Shown here piece after piece: positions 7,773-12,887 of a DNA stretch of 17,693 nt. The stretch covers positions 1 to 17,693 of the forward strand of contig JAYZFP010000198.1 of assembly GCA_036336715.1 (NCBI GenBank), in the 5' to 3' direction. The position numbers and the translations under genes are program-made. The stretch's first letter is position 1. Each line of letters begins with the position of its first letter. The notes under the pieces were generated by a model. The model was not told the DNA's origin. It saw only the letters and a program-made list of their open reading frames with translations, and searched no databases. The stretch comes from JABAAE01 sp036336715. Its GTDB lineage: Bacteria > Planctomycetota > Planctomycetia > Pirellulales > Pirellulaceae.

Positions 7773-7963
7773 AAAAACGGATTTTTGAGCAGTTCTTTCC
7801 CAACAGTCACAACCGATACCAAGGAGGAAATGACTTCGGTCGGTAACCCGGCGGCAAACCGGATAACGGGGGATTTGGCCGTAACGGGTTTTGCCGGGGG
7901 GTAGGAAATCACTACCCACGATTCAACGTGTCGAGGTGAATCTCTGCCGGGATTCCTTTCTAT

Positions 7964-7969
7964 GGAGGA
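7964..7969 (+). promoter_or_regulatory. Strong Shine-Dalgarno fixing a GTG start
   Basis: GGAGGA lies 3 nt before GTG at 7973 and supports this non-ATG start, since the frame downstream has no early ATG. Confidence 0.7.
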
Positions 7970-7972
7970 TCA

Positions 7973-8482
7973 GTGAACGCCTTTTCTCTCGATATCCTGC
8001 TGATCAATGTGATCGCCATTCTGACCCTGAACAGCGGGCTGACCCTGAACAGCGGGTCCGCTTTGGCCGAAAGTGCCTCCAGGGTCAGGGAAACGGTTGA
8101 TATTATCGAATTGCACCATTGCCATGACTTTCGAGGCCGCCTGGCTTTTCGTCAGCTGATTTTTTATCGCTGGTCCAACTATCATCGCCGTTTTCAAGTC
8201 GTGGATACCCTGGTGGTTACCTCCCAATCCATGCTTCCGCGAAAAGGCGTCAATGGCATGTACCAGGTAGCCTGGAAGGAATCTGGTACAAGCCGTCGTG
8301 TGCAGGCATTGACGTTGCGAAAATCTGTTTCCAGCACCGATCCTGAGGTGCCAGAGAGGGAGTACGTTCCTGTTCACCTCCGGCAGGGGCTGAAAAGGGA
8401 TGCCTCTGAAAGCGTGACACCTGTCAAAACGGAAATTCGCACCTCCAGCAGGATCCTTCCTGAACGGCAGTTCAAGTTCTAG
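7973..8482 (+). CDS. Exported protein of unknown function with duplicated signal-peptide segment
   Basis: 169 residues from a GTG start placed by a strong Shine-Dalgarno (GGAGGA). Residues 1-32 form a Sec signal peptide with a likely cleavage after SALA (Ala32). Inside it a perfect 18-bp tandem duplication encodes LTLNSG twice (residues 17-22 and 23-28), lengthening the region between the hydrophobic core and the cleavage site. The mature part has VDIIELHHCHDFRGRLAFRQ, then LIFYRWSNYHRRFQVVD and, near residue 128, PEVPEREYVPVHLRQGL; together these recall small exported proteins found in planctomycetes (from memory, not searched), with no known function. The C-terminal 30 residues look disordered. 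It converges with the next gene, stops 46 bp apart. A real gene by leader, Shine-Dalgarno and composition; role unknown. Confidence 0.78.
   Translation: MNAFSLDILLINVIAILTLNSGLTLNSGSALAESASRVRETVDIIELHHCHDFRGRLAFRQLIFYRWSNYHRRFQVVDTLVVTSQSMLPRKGVNGMYQVAWKESGTSRRVQALTLRKSVSSTDPEVPEREYVPVHLRQGLKRDASESVTPVKTEIRTSSRILPERQFKF
8021..8056 (+). repeat. Perfect 18-bp tandem duplication within a signal peptide
   Basis: CTGACCCTGAACAGCGGG at 8021-8038 is repeated without change at 8039-8056, in frame, coding for LTLNSG twice. The lack of any substitution suggests a recent event. Confidence 0.95.
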
Positions 8483-8528
8483 GAGTCAACAACTGGCGCC
8501 GGATCTGTAGACGCCGAATCTTCAGCGG

Positions 8529-9188
8529 TTAATTCTTTCTGGAAGATTTTCGGGTTGATTTCTTCCCGGAAGACGATGCGGATTTTGACTGCGATTGGTT
8601 GCCTGTTTTTTCGCCCACTTTCAGGGTTCCCGCTTTGTACTTGTTGAGCAATGTTTTTTGTGTCCGAGAGAGGAGATCTTCGAGGTTGTCCATGTGTTCC
8701 TCCCTGAGTTCTTCCAGTTGTTTCAGCATCGTTTCCATTTCCTTTTTTTGTTTTGCCTGCAATTGACGGACATCTTCCCTTTGCTCCTCTGTCAACTTGA
8801 GATGAGTGAAGTATCTGGGCAGACGGGTTCGGCTCTTCGAGGAAGAGTCTGTTTTCGTGGTCGTTCCCCGTTTTGATGATTTTTTTGCGGTTGATTTCCG
8901 TTCTGTTGACTTCTTTCCCGTTGATCGCGATTTGGAGGATTTGCTTTGAGCAACCAGATCCGCACCGAAAAAGAGGCAAATAGCGACTGGCAGGACACAG
9001 ATGCACAAGATCGAGCGGACGCCTCTCATTGTTTCTGATTGGGCGTTTTTGGATGGAGGTGTATCTGGATAGCCTGTTTCTGGATAGCCTGCTTTTGGAT
9101 TGCCTGCTTTTGGATTGCCTGGAACCACACTGTTTGCTTCCTGAAAAGATGAAATGGAAAAGGAAGGATTTGTTGGGGCGCACTTCAT
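8529..9188 (-). CDS. Basic, Ser/Lys-rich exported or membrane-anchored coiled-coil protein
   Basis: 219 residues from the ATG at 9188, supported by GAGGAG 10 nt upstream; the alternative ATG at 9029 gives 166 residues starting exactly at a signal peptide (MRGVRSILCICVLPVAICLF, cleavage likely after VAQ) but has no Shine-Dalgarno. With the longer start a 53-residue Pro/Gly-rich segment with pentapeptide repeats (GNPKA, GNPKA, GYPET, GYPDT) precedes the hydrophobic segment. After it come about 45 residues rich in Ser, Lys, Arg and Thr, then RLPRYFTHLKLTEEQREDV and a charged helix of about 55 residues predicted to be a coiled coil, then another basic Ser/Lys tail. The central part recalls small exported planctomycete proteins with an LTEEQ helix. 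A second open frame over the same DNA (8479-9210) lacks leader and helix and is rejected. Function unknown; the basic tails could bind nucleic acid or acidic polymers. Confidence 0.75.
   Translation of the reverse strand: MKCAPTNPSFSISSFQEANSVVPGNPKAGNPKAGYPETGYPDTPPSKNAQSETMRGVRSILCICVLPVAICLFFGADLVAQSKSSKSRSTGKKSTERKSTAKKSSKRGTTTKTDSSSKSRTRLPRYFTHLKLTEEQREDVRQLQAKQKKEMETMLKQLEELREEHMDNLEDLLSRTQKTLLNKYKAGTLKVGEKTGNQSQSKSASSSGKKSTRKSSRKN
9066..9122 (-). repeat. 15-bp tandem repeat, 3.8 copies, encoding a pentapeptide repeat
   Basis: On the plus strand, units starting with TGGAT at 9066, 9081, 9096 and 9111 repeat every 15 bp, with AGCC in the first two and TGCC in the last two. Read on the minus strand in the frame of the coiled-coil protein they encode GNPKA, GNPKA, GYPET and GYPDT. 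Period divisible by three, so length changes would keep the frame. Confidence 0.92.
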
Positions 9189-9198
9189 GGGATTCAAT

Positions 9199-9204
9199 CT
9201 CCTC
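9199..9204 (-). promoter_or_regulatory. Shine-Dalgarno deciding the start of the coiled-coil protein
   Basis: GAGGAG on the minus strand lies 10 nt upstream of the ATG at 9188 and only 1 nt from an in-frame TTG at 9197. It favours the long form that includes the pentapeptide repeats over the short form starting at 9029. Confidence 0.5.
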
Positions 9205-9240
9205 GATCATCGGATTTGTTTTTGGATATTGATGGGACAG

Positions 9241-9292
9241 AACCGATCAGCTGATTGGGTTCTTATGTCACATAACTGATTTCCTTACGTAA
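9241..9292. promoter_or_regulatory. Three adjacent palindromes, possible operator region
   Basis: Within 52 bp: ATCAGCTGAT at 9246-9255 (inside a longer imperfect dyad 9241-9261), TTATGT-C-ACATAA at 9263-9275 and TTACGTAA at 9285-9292. The latter two share TTAyGT half-sites. They lie 53-104 bp upstream of the coiled-coil protein's ATG. Binding by a dimeric regulator is an inference. Confidence 0.4.
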
Positions 9293-9609
9293 TCGAGAAT
9301 CCCGAAAAATCCGGAACAGGATTCCGGAGAAATTCCTGACTTATCTTCAGTGACTCCTTGGTCAACGCGATTCTCGTTGCCAGGAACCCAGCCCCTTCAG
9401 CGGGATTCCATTTTCAGAGGACTTTCATGGCATCTCGCTGCCAAATAATTCAGGAAGCTGGAGCCCCGGCCAACAGAAGGTGAACCGGATCCAATCTTGC
9501 CGGTTTGTTTTTACACAAACGGCAACGTATCCGGATCGTCCTGGAGTTTCCTTCCGGTCCGGGCCCGGTGAAATTTGAACCGGGGCAGAAGAGATCGCTG
9601 TCAATCGGG

Positions 9610-11061
9610 TTATTTGTAGAGATCCTTGATTGCCTCTTCAATCACCTGCTGGCTCCCTTTACCGGCCCATAACCAGTTGTCCTCGAAACCATCGGCGAAT
9701 TCATCATCGGTTGGAATGTAGCCGGGCCAGCATTCGCCATATCCGATCGAAAAAATGAAAGAATCCCGGGGGGCCAGTTTTTGGGCCAAAAGCTGGTAAC
9801 CGACAAATGATTCACCCGGAAAGAGCAGGATTTTCGCTTTTCCCAGGTCGACCAGGGGCAAGTCGATGGGCAGTCTCCTGTTTACCCGGTTCAGACTTGC
9901 CAGTCCCATGGCTGCCAGGATGCGGGATTCGGTGCTTTTGGAAGGATTCTCGAGGGATGCCCGTAACGCCGCTTCGGTGAGGGATTTCTTTTGGTGGAAG
10001 GGGAGTTGGATTTCACGGTTCATCATTCGGATTGTCGACAGGGAATATTTCTTAGTGGATTTCCAGGATTCCACCATTGCACGGTATAAACGGTCGGTGA
10101 GCTGACGCCTCATTTCAGGGCTGCCATTGTTGTATTTTCCTGCAGTCACATCACCGCTGCATCCGCTGAAATAAATCTGCTTAACGGATTTTTTGTCCCG
10201 CTGAAGTTTGAGTCGTGCCAAGCCGACAAAATCTGCGCTGATTTCCCCCCGTCCGTAGTAGCTCATCGGGTGAGTGGCGTAGCTGTGCATGGCCAGGACA
10301 GGCTCCCCAGCGTTCCAGAAGGAAATGGTCTTCAGGTAGGGATCGATTTTTCCGACTGGAGCAGAGGCCAGATCGAAATTCCCTCCCGAAGCGCTGCCGC
10401 GGGAAAAGGAGATGGAACCAGCGCGGTTGCGAATCCTCCGATTGGATGCGATGCGGTCAACCCTGGCCTGGCCGATTCCAACATGCGTCACCCGTTTTGC
10501 GTCGGTCAAAGACGTCTGCATTAATTTGCAAATCCGCCGCAGGCAATCCTGTTCGAACACCCGGTCAAACAGCTCGTTCTTCAGGCCGACCGAATCCAGC
10601 AACTGTTGGGCATCCTCGTCCACGACAGGCGCGTCGTGCTGATGCAGGGAGGCCAACAGAACCCGTTCGGGTCGGGTTTCCGCCGCCTGGGCCAGAGCGG
10701 TTCGCCACTGGTTGTAGGAGCCGTTTCGGATTTCGCACCAGTCGACGCCGCAGAAAACAATCGGATCTTCGGCGCTCAGGAGGACGAACCCATGAGCATA
10801 AAGGCGATCGGCAATTGTTTTTGATTTGACGGGAAGCACGCCCATGCAGCGGTGGTTCAGCGGGATGGTGACATCTGCCGAGAAGTGGGCCAGGCGGAAA
10901 ACCGGAAGCGGCTCCTGTCCGGCTGCCCCAACGCTTCCCATCCAGAAAATCCAGAGAGTGCAGAAAAACCTGCACCCGTTCCGAATGAGCTGATGAAATA
11001 ACTGCTCACAAGCGAGGCGCTGAAATCCCGTGCGGGGCTCGCCGGCTTCCGGGTCAGTCAT
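9610..11061 (-). CDS. Neutral/alkaline ceramidase-like exported hydrolase
   Basis: 483 residues from the ATG at 11061, chosen because it overlaps the end of the cupin frame (ATGACTGA), a coupling arrangement; a longer open frame upstream would run through the cupin. The N-terminus is a long signal-like region with hydrophobic residues 32-47 (cleavage perhaps after AAG). Family marks follow neutral ceramidase: LASLHQHDAP at 137-145, where the family has THTHSGP, HSYATHP at 259-265, FSGCSGDVTAGKYNNG at 298-313, FPGESF at 414-419 and GYIPT at 447-451. His142, His264, Glu417 and Tyr448 therefore match the four zinc ligands. The protein ends after this domain, without the C-terminal Ig-like domain of true ceramidases (about 650-760 residues). 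Such short forms are common in planctomycetes; an amidase on lipids or another N-acyl substrate is inferred, the substrate unknown. Confidence 0.85.
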   Translation of the reverse strand: MTDPEAGEPRTGFQRLACEQLFHQLIRNGCRFFCTLWIFWMGSVGAAGQEPLPVFRLAHFSADVTIPLNHRCMGVLPVKSKTIADRLYAHGFVLLSAEDPIVFCGVDWCEIRNGSYNQWRTALAQAAETRPERVLLASLHQHDAPVVDEDAQQLLDSVGLKNELFDRVFEQDCLRRICKLMQTSLTDAKRVTHVGIGQARVDRIASNRRIRNRAGSISFSRGSASGGNFDLASAPVGKIDPYLKTISFWNAGEPVLAMHSYATHPMSYYGRGEISADFVGLARLKLQRDKKSVKQIYFSGCSGDVTAGKYNNGSPEMRRQLTDRLYRAMVESWKSTKKYSLSTIRMMNREIQLPFHQKKSLTEAALRASLENPSKSTESRILAAMGLASLNRVNRRLPIDLPLVDLGKAKILLFPGESFVGYQLLAQKLAPRDSFIFSIGYGECWPGYIPTDDEFADGFEDNWLWAGKGSQQVIEEAIKDLYK

Positions 11062-11290
11062 GATCCGCTTCCTCCTGGTCCGGCTCCCGGGACATCTCCT
11101 GTCCGGGAATGTACTGGTTGGAAAGTTCGACATAGTCTTCCCGGATGGGGCTGAAGACGTCCAGTGCGACCACCGGACCGTCAATGGCCACAGCCCGATG
11201 GGGAACGTTGGATGGAATCAGGTAGAGTTCTCCCGGGGAAACCAGCCGGGTTTGATCGCCGATTTGCAATTCCATTTTGCCGGAGATCAC
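11054..11290 (-). CDS. C-terminal part of a frameshifted cupin protein
   Basis: 78 codons starting with GTG at 11290, which overlaps the stop of the upstream frame by 4 bp (GTGA). The sequence VISGKMELQIGD, SPGELYLIPSNVPH and DVFSPIREDYV is the second half of a small single-domain cupin: the PSNVPH motif carries the distal metal-binding histidine. The first half, with HHHPHEQ, is in the neighbouring frame (11287-11463). Joined by a -1 shift the two give a normal cupin of 136 residues with correct spacing between HEQ and the VxxG strand. Alone this piece lacks the first metal motif and should not fold as a full barrel. Its end overlaps the start of the ceramidase-like gene by 8 bp. Confidence 0.7.
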   Translation of the reverse strand: MISGKMELQIGDQTRLVSPGELYLIPSNVPHRAVAIDGPVVALDVFSPIREDYVELSNQYIPGQEMSREPDQEEADHD

Positions 11291-11463
11291 AACCCTCCCT
11301 GTTCATGTGGGTGGTGATGCAGTGGAATCACCGCTCCCTCCTCCATTTTCACCTGTGACAGCATCAGCTGTTTGCCATGCGGGGTGCGGAGATTGCATCC
11401 GGGTACCGGTTGGAAGGCAGGAATGGAGTCGATATCGATAAAGCCCGTGTTGCGGTCTTGCAT
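11287..11463 (-). CDS. N-terminal part of a frameshifted cupin protein
   Basis: 58 codons from the ATG at 11463 (MQDRNTGFIDIDSIPAF), which matches the usual family start; the frame is open upstream to 11556 but that stretch looks non-coding. It includes PGCNLRTPHGKQLMLSQ and the first cupin motif HHHPHEQ at about 49-55, then stops at TGA (11289-11287) after GGL. The domain continues in the -1 frame from 11290. Small cupins of this type bind a metal and are mostly of unknown function or sugar-related; with an exported hydrolase behind it, a role tied to that enzyme is possible but unproved. Either a one-base deletion (real or a sequencing error) or two coupled half-genes explains the arrangement; the former is likelier. 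Confidence 0.65.
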   Translation of the reverse strand: MQDRNTGFIDIDSIPAFQPVPGCNLRTPHGKQLMLSQVKMEEGAVIPLHHHPHEQGGL

Positions 11464-11576
11464 GGAAGGGTCAATCCGTGGGGTTGGAAAAAAAGGGGAT
11501 GGAACATTGGCACGGTTTTCGGATTCAGGGAGCATCCTTTCATTGTGATGGATCACGGTGGGCGATTCCAGCGATC

Positions 11577-11634
11577 AAAAAAGCCCCATTCCGCCCAGGG
11601 GCACGGGAGGCCAACGTCGGCTGGCCTGCTCCCG
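11577..11634 (-). terminator. Probable intrinsic terminator of apbE
   Basis: On the minus strand, 10 bp after the apbE stop, an imperfect stem pairs the arms at 11634-11622 and 11613-11604; then GCCCC (11602-11598), a 10-nt loop and GGGGC (11587-11583) form a stem followed immediately by six T (11582-11577). It separates apbE from the cupin-hydrolase unit. Confidence 0.6.
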
Positions 11635-11643
11635 AAAGACTGG

Positions 11644-12726
11644 CTATTTCTGTTCTTCTGCTGGCTTCCCGGGTGGTTGCACCGTTTCGAAGTTGGGAGA
11701 GACGAACAGCGTTTCATTCGGCTTGTCCGGCCGGATCCGCTGAACCCTGACGGAATGCTGTTTCCACTGTTCCGCCATGTCCTGCATCCGGTCAACCGGC
11801 AGGACACTGAAGGCAGACGCCAGTGAATCGGCCAATGCACCCGAGGCAATGGGATCCCGGCTGATGACCGTGACCAGCCTTCGGTCGGTCATGCCCCAGC
11901 CGGTTGCAGGATTGAGGATGTGTGAATAACGGACGTTGTCATGTTCAAGGTACTGGTATCGATCGCCGGATGATGCGACCGAGCCATTCGCCAGGACAAC
12001 CCTCTCGCTCTCCCTGCCTCCAACAGCGATCCGCCATCCTTTCCGCCCCGGGGGTGGATCCCCCACGGTCACATCGCCCGACGCGTCCACCAGGCAACGG
12101 GGCAGTCCATGGTCCCTGAAAACCTGGATCGCCTGGTCTGCGGCAAAGCCCTTCGCAATTCCCCCCAGGTCGATTTGCATTCCTTCCTTTTGCAGGGTGA
12201 CTTTCTTTTTTTTCCGGTCAATCCGGATCTGTTTCCAGTCGACTTCAGCCCTCGCCTGGTCAATGGCCGCCTGGGATGGAACCCGTCCAGATTTGCGGGC
12301 GTTTCTCCAAAGACGGGAAAGGTGCCCCACGGTGGGGTCAAAGGCGCCCTGGCTGGTTCGACTGATTTCCCGGGACAGGCTCAGCACATGCAGCAGATCT
12401 TTGCTGACTGGATGGGGGACGCCGGCCCGGGCCCCCCTGCATAATTGCATCAATTCACTGGTTGCATCGTAGTCGCTGAGGCGGTCTTCCAGTTCGGCAA
12501 TCCGCTCGAAAACAGCGGTGATCCCGGCCTTTGCTTTGTCCAGGTCAGATGCATAGACGACAAATCCGAACTGCACGCCCATCTGCCGTTTTTTTATTTC
12601 GAATCTTTGGAGTGTCCCAGTGTTCGATTGTCCGGGAGATACATCGGTTCCCATGAGAATCAGGCAGCAGCACAATGCCAGCAGTCCGCCACGGTGTGTG
12701 CCCGCGGGAAAAGAAAGGTGATTCAT
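11644..12726 (-). CDS. apbE: FAD:protein FMN transferase (ApbE family)
   Basis: 360 residues. ApbE splits FAD and joins FMN by a phosphoester bond to Thr/Ser of target flavoproteins (Rnf/Nqr subunits, FMN-binding-domain proteins) outside the cytoplasm. A signal peptide is visible (hydrophobic residues 14-25, likely cleaved near 33); the CCC in it is not a lipobox. Family marks: GAFDPTVG at 127-134, IDLGGIAKGFAAD at 185-197, CLVDASGDV at 211-219, SSGDRYQ at 252-258, SHILNPATG at 268-276 and ALADSLASAFSVL at 297-309. The Mg-binding pair usually seen as Asp-x3-Thr is here Asp300-x3-Ser304, a conservative change. Length is normal. The C-terminus is Pro/Glu-rich. No obvious flavinylation target is in the window; it is divergent from a Gfo/Idh/MocA gene. 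No Shine-Dalgarno precedes the ATG. Identity is confident. Confidence 0.93.
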   Translation of the reverse strand: MNHLSFPAGTHRGGLLALCCCLILMGTDVSPGQSNTGTLQRFEIKKRQMGVQFGFVVYASDLDKAKAGITAVFERIAELEDRLSDYDATSELMQLCRGARAGVPHPVSKDLLHVLSLSREISRTSQGAFDPTVGHLSRLWRNARKSGRVPSQAAIDQARAEVDWKQIRIDRKKKKVTLQKEGMQIDLGGIAKGFAADQAIQVFRDHGLPRCLVDASGDVTVGDPPPGRKGWRIAVGGRESERVVLANGSVASSGDRYQYLEHDNVRYSHILNPATGWGMTDRRLVTVISRDPIASGALADSLASAFSVLPVDRMQDMAEQWKQHSVRVQRIRPDKPNETLFVSPNFETVQPPGKPAEEQK

Positions 12727-12746
12727 TGAAAATCGGGTGTCAGGGG

Positions 12747-12775
12747 GATATGCTTATTCATTGATCCGTTTTCAA
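12747..12775 (-). promoter_or_regulatory. Weak candidate promoter for apbE
   Basis: On the minus strand TTGAAA (12775-12770, five of six matches to TTGACA) is followed after 17 bp by CATATC (12752-12747, three of six matches to TATAAT), 20 bp upstream of the apbE ATG. The -10 match is poor. Confidence 0.25.
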
Positions 12776-12833
12776 TCTTACGACGAAACCGCCCGGTTGC
12801 GAGTTCCCGCAAGGGATCGACAAGTGCGGTTTG

Positions 12834-12859
12834 CGAATCGTTTCATGATAATCGATTCG
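12834..12859 (+). promoter_or_regulatory. Inverted repeat around a -10-like box upstream of the oxidoreductase gene
   Basis: CGAATCG (12834-12840) and CGATTCG (12853-12859) form a perfect 7-bp inverted repeat with a 12-bp spacer that contains GATAAT (12847-12852), five of six matches to a -10 box. It lies 28 bp before the start at 12888. A second, shorter inverted repeat, TTGCG-N6-CGCAA, is at 12797-12812. A repressor site over the promoter is an inference. Confidence 0.35.
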
Positions 12860-12887
12860 AAATATCACAAACCTGGAGTTTTTTGGA

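Larger units (their letters stand above)
7430..7972. other. 543-bp non-coding gap with repeats and hairpins
   Basis: It separates two divergent genes (toroid protein to the left, small exported protein to the right), so it should hold both promoters. It contains a 14-bp tandem duplication at 7597-7624, an 8-bp inverted repeat GCTCCCTG/CAGGGAGC at 7716-7723 and 7765-7772, and an imperfect hairpin at about 7847-7902. Two overlapping open frames of 113 and 154 codons cross it on opposite strands but neither has a recognisable domain, signal peptide or sensible composition, so I treat it as non-coding. Confidence 0.6.
9189..9609. other. 421-bp intergenic gap with a cluster of palindromes
   Basis: Between two minus-strand genes. 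No gene supported. It holds ATCAGCTGAT (9246-9255), TTATGTCACATAA (9263-9275), TTACGTAA (9285-9292), two copies of TCCGGA near 9310-9330, and a hairpin pairing GCCGGTTTG with CAAACGGC at 9499-9523. The hairpins after the hydrolase stop lack a T-tract, so no clear terminator. Confidence 0.6.

Noticed and set aside
7455..7919. Minus-strand 154-codon and plus-strand 113-codon frames in the 7430-7972 gap
   Set aside because: They overlap each other, have no domain or leader, and are rich in Pro, Cys and Arg as in random translations of this composition.
8479..9210. Longer minus-strand frame of 243 codons over the coiled-coil protein
   Set aside because: It lacks a signal peptide and the LTEEQ coiled-coil helix seen in the other frame; it is open only because of the repetitive, Ser/Lys-coding DNA.
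9499..9523. Hairpin GCCGGTTTG/CAAACGGC as terminator of the hydrolase gene
   Set aside because: No T-tract follows on the minus strand and it lies about 90 bp past the stop.
11283..11296. Programmed -1 ribosomal frameshift in the cupin
   Set aside because: The zero-frame codons GGA GGG TTG TGA do not make an X XXY YYZ slippery heptamer, and the A-site tRNA could not re-pair well; a one-base deletion is simpler.
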